Shown: positions 21,597-32,543, numbered from the stretch's first letter. The stretch is 64,000 nt of DNA from Norana najaformis (GCA_964023275.1 OZ029920.1:4149012-4213011), one strand, 5' to 3'. Notes: generated by a model not told the origin, from the letters alone. A program made the numbers and translations.

Positions 21597-21704
21597 AAAA
21601 TGAGACTTATATAATACATGGAAATAACGATATAAAGGTGTCTAAGTGTAAACTGATATATTTTAATAGAATTGATCTTTAGCGACACGTCATGACTGCC
21701 AGAG
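21597..21704 (+). repeat. Recently duplicated module (copy a)
   Basis: About 107 bp containing the TATA box, AGGTGTCTAAGTG and the start of the core is nearly identical (a handful of differences) to 22911-23019. This is far closer than any other pair of modules, so it reflects a recent local duplication or gene conversion. Confidence 0.8.
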
Positions 21705-21754
21705 GTGTTCACTTCAACCTTCCTTAATTTAAATTGTCATAATAATTTTTATCA

Positions 21755-21905
21755 TCTGACGCGGAAGACCACGACAGATGATACTGGACTGGATGATGCT
21801 AGAAGATGGATATGAAGGGCTAAAGAGAAGAGCAAACAACAGAGAAGAGTGGCGTCATTGGACATGTGGACCTGCCTGACGGCAGAGCACTAAAAGAAGA
21901 AGAAT
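21755..21905 (+). mobile_element. LINE ORF2 C-terminal fragment
   Basis: A frame with [20 protein letters not shown] followed by REEWRHW matches the fragment at 11915-12395 without its interruption. It is inserted in the K block spacer between CATAATAATTTTTATCATC and TAATTTTTAATATTTCC. Confidence 0.6.
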
Positions 21906-22430
21906 AATTTTTAATATTTCCAATTTTAAGCGCTCAAACAAAGTCATCTAAACTGTTTTAATAATAATATCGAGTGTTTAACGACATCTTGTGGCTACCA
22001 GACTGTTCGTCTTATCTACCTTCCCTACGCTAAATTCCCTTAACTAAGCTGTTTCAATTTACATATGTCGCTTAAATGTAAATAAACAGAAAATTTAAAT
22101 TTCGGTTAAGTGCACGGGAAATATTTTAAGCAGTTATTTATACTAGCAGGAGAACGATCTGCTTAATCGCATCGCAACAGAGGCCGTTAACGTCGACCTT
22201 CGCGTACATTTATAGTTATCGCCGAAAACAATTAGCGATTTATCGAAAATGCACAAATATAAAACGTGTGGAGAAACAATTTGAAAGAGCATCAACGTAG
22301 CCTATTATTTTTCTCCCAGTTTCTTGCGACTTTTTGTTCGACTTCGTAACGAAACGAATTCTTACTGCTGCCAAGGTCGATGTCGAGGTCGACCTTTCGT
22401 TCTTGAAGGACGTGGAAAAATCAAGCAATG

Positions 22431-23297
22431 GGGTTTTACGAGAGAATTAATTAAATTTAGGAGTACATATCATCAAACCTGCGAGTTAAACGTTTATACA
22501 TAGAATTAAATATAATATTATTAGTAAATCATTAGGTTACGTTTAGACACCTTCATATTGCTTCTTAGGACTTTTATATAAAATGCGTAAATTTACGCAT
22601 TTTATCAAATGCGTAAATTGCTGCGTAATTTAAGACTTCAACGGGAAGCATATTACCGTTTCATACCCGGTAAATTTTAATTTTAATGAATTCAAGAAGC
22701 AAAACTGTAATTTCAATTACACAACATTATTTGCGATGCATTCATCTTCCTTTGGTCTGAAATCAAGAGCAATGACATTATTACCTATGAATATTATTAA
22801 CCGAAGCTAGCATTCAATCACCGGCAGGACGTCATTACTCATGAATATTCATATCTGAAATCGGGTACGAAATGGTTATATATTAACGGGAACGGGTTTC
22901 TCATACACATAAAAATGAGTCCTATATAATACATGGAAATAACGATATAAAGGTGTCTAAGCGTAAACTGATATATTTTAATAGAATTAATCTTTAGCGA
23001 CACGTCATGACTGCCAGAGTCACTAGTTCTCCTCAATAATACTACGCGAGAAGTTCTTTCGTTCTATAGTTACGCTGTGTCAAATCGAAGACGATTATCT
23101 TCTCCATCTACTTCCTTTATCCAGCCTTTGTACTGGTATCATCCGGCATAAAGGAGTGGCGGTGTTACTAGCCGAATTGGTGTTAAAGCTAATTAAGAAC
23201 AAGTCATTCTGTAAGCAGAATGTCACCAGTATCAGGCCCCGCACACACGCAGATTCAAACTAACGGACTCCTATCTATAGCGGTATAAATATATATT
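22431..23297. repeat. Linking sequence with duplicated module and palindrome
   Basis: A reversed element lies near 22545 (TTTAGACACCTTCATATTGC), the 28 bp palindrome at 22578-22605, and the duplicated module (copy b) at 22911-23019. An old ACT-SINE-like remnant is at 23065-23169. The ATGTCACCAGTATC / CACACACGC stretch near 23219 also occurs near 29418, 42556 and 51338. No gene is seen. Confidence 0.5.
22578..22605. other. Perfect 28 bp palindrome
   Basis: The half ATAAAATGCGTAAA (22578-22591) is followed immediately by its exact reverse complement (22592-22605). The motif ATGCGTAAAT occurs once more at 22609-22618. The palindrome lies directly downstream of a reversed AGGTGTCTAA element. Confidence 0.9.
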
Positions 23298-23310
23298 ACA
23301 CTGGCCAACA
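23298..23310 (+). repeat. Left terminal inverted repeat
   Basis: ACACTGGCCAACA, preceded by TATT. It matches the reverse complement of 25911-25923 exactly over 13 bp. Confidence 0.85.
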
Positions 23311-23614
23311 CATAATTTGTTGCCTCAAATGTTAGAACTGTTTCTGGGTATATTTGACCTGCTGATTCCAGAAAAGGCACCAGTTTTCTCCCAGCAGGTC
23401 TATTTTTCGAGATATAGAACATTATGCCATATACCAGTCCTTGCCTCTGCTCGCCCATAAAACATAAGGCTATAGCTATAATTATGTAGTGCTCAATTTA
23501 CTATGTGATACACTAAATAAACATAATAATACAAATACTTAAAAGAAAATGGTAGTACCTGAAACTGTACTTATATGATACCAAACAGAACAAGTTTGTT
23601 ATAAAAATTTCAAG

Positions 23615-25317
23615 TCATTCGACACCGAAGAAGCTCCTTTTGTACGATTTCCGAGTGTGGCATCTGCCGGAACAATCGCGCATAATATTCCAGCAATAGT
23701 CTGCCATCATGTGTGCATCCCATCTTCCTTGATATCGATTTTCCATTGTTTTGATGTCTTGGTGAAATCTTTCACCTTGCTCTTCGCTGAAGTCACCAAG
23801 ATTCTCTGGAAAGCGATCTAAGTGACTGTGGAGATAATGGACTTTAATGCTCATCTTGCAGCCAAGCTTGTTGAAATGAAGAAGCATATCCTCTACTAGT
23901 TGTGCATAATTGTCTGCCTTCTTGTTGCCAAGAAAATTTTTAGTTACAAGAACAAAGGAAGACCAGGCACAAGATTCGATTTCATTCACTGATGGTATGA
24001 AAAGTGGGTCATTCATAAGTTGCCTGATCTGTGGACCATCGAAGATTCCATCCTTCAATTTTTCCATTGTAATTCCTGGTAACTTGTGTACTATGTATTC
24101 GAAGCATGAACCTTTTTTATTCAAAGCCCTGACAAATTGTTTCATCAGGCCTAGCTTTATATGTAGTGGTGGGAGTTTGATCCTATCTCGTGCCACCAAA
24201 GATTCCTTGATTACATTTTGAGCTCCAACCACCATGTCTTTCCTCGAAGGCCAATCTTTTCTTGTCCAATGTTCATGCTTGGCTCTACTGTCCCAAAGAC
24301 ACAAAAAGCAGGGATACTTTGTGTAGCCACTTTGTTGACAAAGAGGAAATTTACCATCTTCAAGTCTACACAAATTACCCATTGATGTTCTTTGTATTTT
24401 ATCTTTTCCAGTACTAAAGAGATGGCATTGTACTCTTCATTCATCCTGGTGGAGTGACCGATTGGAATAGAACCAAATTTGTTGCCGTTATTTAAAAGCA
24501 CACATTTCAGACTACGTTTTGAACTGTCGATAAAAAGACTCCACTCATCTGGGCTGTAATCCGACAGACCAATTTTCTTCAATAAGTTGCTGATGTCATT
24601 ACAGAATACTAGGTTGTTGTCTTCGGTAAAGAATGGCAGCAAATCCTTTTCTCTGTTTCTATAAATTGTAATTTTCGTTCCAGGCTGAAGTGCATTTTTT
24701 TCCTTTAGTCTGGACGCAAGCAATTCAGAGGACTCTTTGGAAAGATTTAAGTCCCTGATCAGATCACTCAACTCTTTTTGGTCAAAACGTTCACTGTGTG
24801 AAGTTGATTGGAAATCACTGTCACTGCCCCCACTTTCTTCACTTTCGTCATCTTGTCCGATATTGGACATGCAAGTCTCATCGTCTGAGAGCTGAGGTAG
24901 TTCGCGAAAAGGTGGAACTGGTACAATATCCGAATGCGGAACAGGTCTCCTGGCTGAAGGTATATCAGGGTAAGACAACTTGTGATGATTATTTTGATTG
25001 ATGCCTATGATATTAACCATACAAAAGTAACAGTCGTCGAAGTGGTTTATCTGTTCCCTCCAAACCATCGGTACACCAAATTTCAGGCAGCTTCTCTTTC
25101 CAATTGTCCAGTGGCTCAATTGTTCAATACAAGTTTTGCATACTGTATGAGGAGCCCATTGCTTATCTTGATCTCCAAGTTTGACACCAAAATAACCTAC
25201 ATATGCTCTTTTTACAAACTCAGAAATCGGTTTCCTGTTTGCTTTTAGTGTGTATTCCCCACAAATGTAGCAGAATATGTCTGGATGGTTAATGCAGCTC
25301 CGTCTGGAAGTAGCCAT
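23615..25317 (-). pseudogene. Transposon-encoded protein, two frames joined at a slippery site
   Basis: The upstream frame (25317 to 24211, 368 aa) has three CxxC pairs near residues 16/19, 60/63 and 96/99, a possible zinc-binding N-terminus, then an acidic Ser-rich linker and a region ending ICVDLKMV. The downstream frame (24382 to 23615, 255 aa) continues with QSGYTKYPCFLCLWDSRA, PLHIKLGLMK, HSHLDRFPENLG, EEQGERFHQDI and ADYCWNI. I recall this conserved set from uncharacterised invertebrate proteins. The frames meet near 24346, where moving back one base keeps the family register. N- and C-termini look complete, giving about 570 residues. The acidic residues at VDLK, SHLD and EEQGE could be a DDE-type catalytic set, which is inference. 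Either one base is lost or a programmed -1 shift is used. Confidence 0.75.
24330..24352 (-). other. Candidate -1 frameshift signal
   Basis: On the minus strand the upstream frame reads GTA AAT TTC. The heptamer AAATTTC (24352-24346) is in the X XXY YYZ register. Two bases later CTTTG-TCAA-CAAAG (24343-24330) can form a 5 bp stem. The downstream frame is exactly the -1 frame. The stem is short and close for a typical stimulator, so a simple one-base deletion in an A/T run is an equally good explanation. Confidence 0.4.
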
Positions 25318-25910
25318 AACCTTAAGGATGTTCGCATCTGAGGAATTAAATGACTAACCTAAAAAATAGTAAGAACATGTAGTTATTTAATGTTCACATT
25401 CACATATTGTTCTTGCGACCAACTCTTAATATGCCCTAAGACGACTGCGGCTGCTCTAGCTTTCAGGAGGCGGTTTATATAGGCTATAAATGCTGACTTC
25501 AGCATAATCTATTTACATAGTTCGAAACCATGAAACGCTGTATAAGCACAAATAAATTCTAAATGAGGCCATGAATTTAGTGCTGAGTAAGCTGTAGGCT
25601 ACGGAATAGTTATTTCGTTGAATCAGCAATATCTCAGCACGCGGCAAGATATGCTGATTTTACATTATAAGGATGTAGGCATTATATGAATCAGCAAGAA
25701 TTATAATTAGCCATAAATAAAGCTTATTATGACATTTTAGTTTTGCCAAAGACATCGTTTAAAGAGTGGACTGGGTTTTCTTTACAAAATCGACGATATC
25801 TCAGAAACTAGACCTGATGCACTCAATCCAATGACATTTTCTGAATCAGCGCCCAAAATTACCCCAAGAACAGGTCTAAAACCGAAGGCAACAAGAAAAA
25901 AAAAATTTTC

Positions 25911-25923
25911 TGTTGGCCAGTGT
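25911..25923 (-). repeat. Right terminal inverted repeat
   Basis: TGTTGGCCAGTGT on the + strand, followed by TATT. It is the inverted counterpart of the left end. Confidence 0.85.
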
Positions 25924-25927
25924 TATT

Positions 25928-26375
25928 GGCTTAACAACAACGAGTGATTCGTTGGTTCCCATAATTTAACGACATCTTTTGGCATCAAAAGCCGTTGACG
26001 TTGCCCTCCCCTTTTATCCAGGCTTGGGACTAGCACTAGTCGAGTGGGAGAGTGGCATATTTAAATCAGTGGCAGTGTTGATAGGTATATAACGTCTGGA
26101 ACAGCAATTTTAAGGTGTGTGAACACAGCTTCACTAATTGTGTTATAAGGATTATAACAACGTTCTGCTGGCAGGAGCGTTGACTTCGATTTTGTTTAGC
26201 AAATAATGGTTTCTGTTTTATATCGGCTGGAGATTTAAACGAAAATCTGGCCTCTATGACGTCGGATAAACCTTTTACAAGTATCAGAAACACGCCAGTA
26301 GTTCCTCAGTTTAACAAGTTATGGCATCAAAGGCAGTTACCATCGCCACCTTTCTTAATACACGTCAGTTGAGCA
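25928..26375 (-). repeat. ACT-SINE copies and modules
   Basis: 25953-26060 is a diverged ACT-SINE (GGTTCCCATAATTTAACGAC to GGCTTGGGACTAGC). 26297-26352 is a truncated one (AGTAGTTCCTCAGTTTAAC). A module has TATATAA near 26085 and AAGGTGTGTGAAC at 26112. Confidence 0.6.
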
Positions 26376-27280
26376 AATAAGGTATATATCGTGCCGTGAA
26401 ACACCGATATAAAGGTGTCTAAGCGTACCCTAACCTATTTTATGATTTTTAACTGTTTATCGACATCTTGGGACTGCCAGAGCCTTTGACGTCGACCTAT
26501 CCATAACCTACATTTTATGAACCATCTGCAATAGATGTATTTCTAAATTTCGGGGCTGAAATGAAGTCGTCTAAAACTCGTCTTCAATCATCATCATCAG
26601 TGGCATGTTCCTCTCTGGAGCGTTGCAGTTTCCACAACCCGTGATCAGCATTTTCCCTTTCCGGGCTCTTTTCATGCCGTGTGTAGCCTGAAGTTTAGTG
26701 GGCGCAAGTCCGCTTTCACCTACTGAACCATCTACCACTGATTGAATATTAACATAGAGAAAAGTGGAACTTCGGTATTGAGTTTTGAAAGATATCTTAT
26801 GGCTTCATAGCCGTTGACGTCGACCAAACGTCACAATACCGGAAACACATGATTCCAGAAATTGAAAGAATTTAAGTTTTATATAGGGACAAGAAATATC
26901 GATATAAAGGTATCTAAGAATAACCTAATATATTTTACTAGTATTAGTGTTAAACGACATCTTTTAACTCGTTTAACTCGACCTTTTTCTGAATTTACAT
27001 TTATTTTACCATATCTGCCATTCCAAAGTTTCAACGCTTAAGCGAAGTCATCTAAAACTGGTTGCATATTAGCATCAAGTATTTTTACAACATCTTGTGG
27101 CTGCCAGAATCGTTGACGTCAATCTTACCTGCATGTCATACATAAAGTAACTTAGTTTAATTTACAGATGTGATTACAAAAGTCATACATAAAATCTCGG
27201 TTAAGTAGCCGAGGAAATATTTAAGGTAGCAATCGATCGAAATTTCAAATGTTTAACGACATTTTATGTCCACTAGGGCC

Positions 27281-28662
27281 GAATCAATAACTATTTAGCT
27301 TCTAACTCACTCATTAACCCACACCAGTCTGGTTTTACTAAACGCCACTCAACCGAAACTCTGCTGACATCTCTCTACAACAAGCTTGTTTCTGCCATTT
27401 CTCATCAACAGGTTTCTTGCCTCTGTCTCCTCGATATCTCTGCAGCCTTCGACACCATAGATCACAATATCTTACTCCACCGACTTTCAACCTGGTTTGG
27501 TTTTGCTGACACTGCTCTCCTATGGATACAGTCTTATCTCTCCTCCCGCTCTTTCTCTGTTAAAACTTCGGAAGCCTCTTCTAAGTCATGCCCTCTTACT
27601 TGCGGAGTTCCACAAGGCTCCGTTCTTGGACCTCTTCTGTTTATCCTCTACACTACCCCACTCAGTTCACTCATTAAAGCATCCTCCGTTGACCATCACC
27701 TCTATGCTGATGACACCCAACTATTCATCTCTTTCTCTCCAAATTGTTTCAATGAATCTACAGATCATCTTCTTTGTGTGGTTAAACAAATCTCCTCTTG
27801 GATGACATCTAATCTCTTATGCCTGAACCCATCTAAAACTGAATTCATACTTATAGGCCTACGTGACCAGCTGAAGAAAATTCCTGACCCCTCTATCTCC
27901 CTCAGCCTGGACTCTGCCTCCACCCACACCTTTAATACTAACTCCTCTGTCCGTAATTTAGGTGTTATTTTCGACCAGAACCTTACTTTTTCTGATCATA
28001 TCAGCCATCTTTCCCGCTCTTGCTTTATGCATATCCGCGACCTTCGCAGAATCCGTCCTATGCTTGACTTCAAAACCGCATCTACCATTGCCACATCCAT
28101 AGTCCATGCAAAACTTGACTACTGCAATTCACTTTTCCTCAATATTGACACAACCCAGATAAATCGCCTACAAGCTATCCAGAATGCTCTCGCACGTGCT
28201 GTCACCAAAACCCCCAAATACCATCACATCACCCCTGTTCTCAAATCACTGCACTGGCTTAAAATACCAGAACGAATAGAGTACAAAGTCTTATCCCTCA
28301 CCTACAACACACTTCAATCCTCCCAACCCTCCTATCTTCGTCAATTATTTACTATCCAACCACTCCGTTCAACCCGCTCCTCATCTGTCCTAACACTTCT
28401 TCGCCCTCCCGTCACCTCATCCTTAAAATTTGGAAATCGCTCCATAGTCATAGCTGCCCCACCCCTTTGGAATAAACTCCCGCCAGAATTGCGACAGTTG
28501 TCTGGTCAATCATACGAACTCACCAACACTTCACCTCTTTCAGTTTCTGCGCAGGTCTTTCACTCAAGACTGAAAACACTTCTTTTCCAGAAATCTTATC
28601 CTGATTCTTCCTCTTCCTCTTGTCTCTCTTCTCGCTTCAGTTTCAAACGGCATCCACCGTAG
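27281..28662 (+). pseudogene. LINE reverse transcriptase, C-terminal two thirds
   Basis: One uninterrupted frame of about 460 codons runs from the 5' truncation point to TAG at 28660. Reverse transcriptase motifs in order: HQSGFTKRHSTETLL, LLDISAAFDTIDHNILL, CGVPQGSVLGPLLF, LYADDTQLF (YADD at 27703-27714), then SVRNLGVIFD and the thumb region. The C-terminus has AAPPLWNKLPPELRQL. This fits a CR1/L2/Jockey-like LINE. The intact frame indicates a fairly young insertion, but it lacks the endonuclease and the promoter and cannot be autonomous. Confidence 0.88.
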
Positions 28663-28813
28663 CCGTCCGACTGTCTGAGTGCCTGACTCCTGGATCTTGA
28701 CCCTTTTGCCTATCGATTTTGTTTTGACTGAGCGCCTGTGAATAAGCTGGTTCCCGCGACTTAGCTTTCGTTGAGCGCTGTAGAAATTTCGAGATTACGA
28801 TTACGATTACGAT
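27281..28813 (+). mobile_element. 5'-truncated LINE insertion with (GATTAC)n tail
   Basis: The insertion begins inside the reverse transcriptase domain and ends in GATTAC repeats (28791-28813). It lies exactly within the hairpin core of a K module: the left flank is CACTAGGGCC and the right flank is AAACGTCGACC. Paralogous K copies read GGCCGTTAACGTCGACC at this place. No clear target-site duplication is visible. Confidence 0.88.
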
Positions 28814-29261
28814 AAACGTCGACCTTGGCTTAGGTTTAAATATCGTCAATACATTTCGCGATTTAACAGAAATTTACAATGTGAAGCGCGTGGTAAAACA
28901 ATTTCAAAGACTCTCAGCGTAGGCTAATATATTATTCTACCGAGTTTGAAACAATTTATTTGACCTCGTAACAAAACGAAGTCTTGTGGCTGCGAGAGCC
29001 GTTCACGTCAACCGTACCCAACGTTTAAAAGCACACGACTTACACATTGATTTCACGAAAATAAGGTGTAAATGAAGTTGGTAAAGGAGATTTAAAGGTG
29101 TCTAAACATTGTATAACGTTTCTAATAAATTTGAGTGTTCAACGATATCTTGTGGCTTCCAAAGCCGCCAACGTCGATCTGTACCTTGGATAGAAAGGTA
29201 CAAAAATTTCACACGAGTAAAAAACATCTTCTTATACTAATAGAGCAACTCGTCGTCATGG

Positions 29262-29296
<35 letters not shown>

Positions 29297-29350
29297 TTTG
29301 TCGTAGTCATAGTCATAGTCGTCGTCACCTCTACCGTGGAAACTACCGAA

Positions 29351-29845
29351 TAAAGGGATGGTGGAGTTAAATTCATATTAAAGCGAACCAAAAGAGCAAC
29401 AAGTTCCTATGTTAGCAAAATGTAACCAGTATCGAGCACTCGCACACACGTGGAGCCCAAAGCAAAGGATTCCCATCTGTAATATGGCCAGTTTTTGCGC
29501 ACTATGTAAAAATAGCGCAGATAACTAACGATTTTCTGACGTCGATGAAGACGACCCAAAGATTAAGCGAAAGTGAATTTTATATAATATTTTAAAAAGC
29601 GATATAAAGGTGTTTAAGCTGCCATGGCCGTTGATGTCGAACCCCGCTTTCATTATATTTAAACTCTGCGCTGTTTCCACTGAACGAAAATGGGGTATAC
29701 ATAACATTGTTGAAAGCAATTTATTAAGGAAATTAAGCAGGAGCCAATATAACGACCCGGGTAATTCACTGAAAAATTATAAACATACGATCTCTGTAGA
29801 AAAAAGCGTACATTTGCATTTACCTTTGAGAATGACACCATAGTA
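29351..29845. repeat. Linking modules
   Basis: 29395-29500 matches the ATGTCACC / CACACACG segment seen near 23219 and 42556. A module at 29581-29640 has TATATAA, then AAAGGTGTTTAAGC at 29607, and a core GCCATGGCCGTTGATGTCGA. No gene is seen. Confidence 0.5.
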
Positions 29846-29956
29846 GACCAAATGTTTAACGACATCTTATGGCATCAAAAGGCTGTTGACATCGCCCTCC
29901 TCCTTTAGATGACTCCTTCGGACTGGCACTACCCGCCATTATGCGGTAACAGAGTT
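29846..29956 (-). repeat. ACT-SINE copy, diverged
   Basis: CAAATGTTTAACGACATC through CATCGCCCTCCTCCTTTAGA to GGTAACAGAGTTATTA. It lacks the AGT-rich end. Confidence 0.55.
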
Positions 29957-30645
29957 ATTAATTTTAAACGACAGATATATTTATATATTACGTCGGAAAA
30001 AGCTATTTAAAGGTGTTTAAGCGCAGCCTGATATTATCAGTAGTAATCGTATATAGTGAGGTTGAGAAACATTGAAGCGCTACCCAAAAGCAACGCTTGG
30101 GGCATTCTGCGATTCACAAGCGCTGCGTCAAGTCAGAAAAAGTTGTTCAGAGATACAATGTGAACAGAGAGGAAAGTCGATTATGTTTAGATTGGGAGAA
30201 GTGGAGGTTTGTTTAAGTAAAGGAAAGTTTTTCTGCAGAGGAAGGATTTTAGTATTAAGTGTTTAACGACTTATTATGGACCGTTGACATCGATCACACG
30301 TTGCATAACTTTGGGACAGACGGGACAGGTAACGATGAAACTAAAATATGTTTTATTAAAGAAGTTAGAGAAACCACAATATAAAGGTGTCTAAGTATAA
30401 TCTTATAAATTTAATAATTAGGACTGTTTAGCAACATGTGACTAGCAGAGCTGTTGACGTCGACCTTTGCTTAATTTACATTTAATTTACCATTTGTGCA
30501 ATTCCCAAATTTCAGCGCCTAAATGAAGTCATCTAAAACAGGTAGAGTGTTTAGCGACATCTTGTGATGTTCGTCTTACCCTACCTTCCCATTCACACAC
30601 AAAGTTGGTTTAATCTACACTAAACGCTTTAAGTGCTATATTGCT

Positions 30646-31100
30646 TGCAACAAAGATACGACTTCTGAAAGCTGTCGTATGACCAGTGGCACAGAATGGA
30701 CGTAAGAGCTGGACCATAAAGAAAGATAAGAGTCAAGAATCAACACATTTGAAACGAAGTGTCTGCCGCAGATTTTTGGAGTACTGCTGACTGCCAAAAA
30801 GACAAATGAGTGGGTCTTAGAAGCAGCAGGAGTAGAGGTGAGTCTGCTCGGGTTATTCAAACAGATGAAGCTCTCGTACTTCGGGCTGCAAATGAGTGCA
30901 GACTGCTTAGAGAAAGAGGTCAACCAAGGCACAATTCGTGGATCTCGGGGAAGACCCAAGATGAAATGGATCGATAACATCAAGTCGTGGACTGAAGTAT
31001 CTATCGTTCGACCAGTTATTGAAAGAAAGGAGGGGCAGAAGGAGATGACACAAAATTGTGCGTTGTGCAATTAACGCTCGGCTCGAGAACGGGTGAAGAA
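30646..31100 (+). pseudogene. LINE ORF2 3'-terminal fragment
   Basis: The frame from 30838 has LFKQMKLSYFGLQMSADCLE, then RGSRGRPKMKWIDNIKSWT, the terminal pattern of many LINE polyproteins. The preceding part (30646-30838) is shifted in frame but similar. Homologous to 2797-3075. A GGCAAGGCAAGACAAGACAA tail precedes the resumed K block at about 31122. Confidence 0.65.
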
Positions 31101-31289
31101 TAGGCAAGGCAAGACAAGACAATCGTTAAGACGTAAAGAAACCGGAAATAGAAATTTTTCTTCAGTAGCACAGAAACTGCTTTCAGCAAAAATCGATGTT
31201 AGTATAAGTATCCTTTTTTGAAGACATTTTGTGGCCACTGAAACCGTTAGCTCACATTTATAGTTACAGTTGATACAGTAAAACATTTA

Positions 31290-31407
31290 AGTAGTAGTAG
31301 TTCCAATGTTTAACGACATCTTACGGCATCAAAGGCCGTAGACGTCGCCCTCCTCCTTTATCCAGGCTTGGGACTGGCACTAACCGAGTACGGCATTGGC
31401 GGAGTTT
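31290..31407 (-). repeat. ACT-SINE copy
   Basis: AGTAGTAGTAGTTCCAATG through CTCCTTTATCCAGGCTTGGG to GGCATTGGCGGAGTTTT. Full length and well preserved. Confidence 0.78.
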
Positions 31408-31750
31408 TAAGCGATTTAACGAAGTGTACACTATATGATGGGTTGAAAAGCTATTTCAAAGTGTCTCAGCTTTGCCTGGTGTTATTCTATCCGTTTTCTA
31501 ACCACATCGTAAAGAAGCGAATTTTTATGGCTGCCAGGGCCGTTCACGTCGACCGTTGCTCACTTACAGGATATCATAGAAGCAATCTAACAATTTAAGT
31601 ATGTGGCGAAATATATAACTTCTGCGAAATCAATTTAAAGGTATCTAAACACTAGATTACATTGTTAATGATTTTGATTGTTTAACGACATCTTATGACT
31701 TCCAAGGTCGCTGATATCGACCTGTATTTTACATCAGAAGGTATCTAAAC

Positions 31751-32443
31751 TTCAGTCCGTGACCTCGGAATCACCCTGGATCAAACTCTTTCTCTGACTG
31801 ACCATGTAAATAATATCTCCCGCTCTTGTCTTTACCACCTACGACAACTCCGCTCTATTCGTCACTCGCTTCCTCTTCATGCGATCACTACCTTGGTCCA
31901 TGCCCTGATTTGCACTAGGATTGACTTTGGCAATGCTGCCTATATTGGACTTTCTGCAATTAACACCTCCAAGCTTCAGTCTATACTGCTGCACGCCTTA
32001 TCGGTGGTCTTCCAAAGTCTGCCCATATATCTACTTTTATTCGTGATTCACTTCATTGGCTTCCTGTCAGTCAACGGATCCATTTTAAGATTCTTATCCT
32101 TATGCGCAACTGCCTTCTAGGCTCTGCTCCGTCCTACTTAACTTCTTTTTGTATTCGGGTTTCCTCGTTGCCTGCCTATGCCTCCCTTCGCTCAGTTACC
32201 CGTGGTCTTTTGGTAGTCCCTCGCGTCCGCACTACAACTGCCCAGTCCAGGAGCTTTGCCTCTGTTGGCCCTTCCAGCTGGAACTGCCTTCCTCTTGACC
32301 TGCGGCTTCAGTTACTTAGTCTCTCTCCTACCCAGTCTCGCAAACGCCTGAAATCCTTTTTGTTTGTTCAAGTCAGGAGCGCCACTGTTTCCTAAGTGGC
32401 GCTTTATAAATGTTCGTTTACAATTACAATAACAATTACAATT
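31751..32443 (+). pseudogene. LINE reverse transcriptase C-terminal fragment with (ATTACA)n tail
   Basis: Begins with SVRDLGITLDQTLSLTDHVN, the same motif as SVRNLGVIFDQNLTFSDH in the LINE at 27281. It continues SCLYHLRQLRSIRHSLP with at least one frameshift, and ends AQSRSFASVGPSSWNCLP and SRKRLKSFLF. The 3' end GCGCTTTATAAATGTTCG and ACAATT repeats match 17700-18007. The host K module resumes near 32444. Confidence 0.8.
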
Positions 32444-32501
32444 CACGCTTCAAAAGCATCTTCTACAGTAATAGAGCATATCGTATTCTGCTTCGTCGTG
32501 G

Positions 32502-32543
<42 letters not shown>

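Larger units (their letters stand above)
20163..22430 (+). repeat. K block, copy 5, with two insertions
   Basis: Starts with a module at 20190-20220 and TTGAGAATTTCTGAACAGC (20261). The purine-rich stretch ends near 20500. After repeat Z and the RNase H LINE end it resumes with the module at 21608, the core near 21980, the core near 22180 and CGTAACGAAACGAATTC near 22346. Confidence 0.6.
23294..25927 (-). mobile_element. 2.6 kb terminal-inverted-repeat DNA transposon
   Basis: Terminal inverted repeats of 13 bp (ACACTGGCCAACA) lie at 23298-23310 and inverted at 25911-25923, with similarity extending a little further (AAATTT). They are flanked by TATT at 23294-23297 and 25924-25927. Alternatively the ends are CACTGGCCAACA with a TTA duplication. 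Copies of GAATCAGC lie near both ends (23370 inverted; 25620, 25688, 25842). One gene on the minus strand spans most of the interior. CACTG ends with a 3 bp duplication would recall CACTA-type elements, but I cannot assign a superfamily. Confidence 0.82.
26376..29350 (+). repeat. K block, copy 6, split by a LINE
   Basis: Modules at 26384-26480 and 26880-26960. The core near 27090, and the core near 27255 that is interrupted at 27280 and resumes at 28814. Then GTAACAAAACGAAGTC near 28968, a module with AAAGGTGTCTAAACATT (29094) and a TCATCA microsatellite (29262-29330). 26590-26740 carries an unrecognised non-module insert. Confidence 0.65.
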
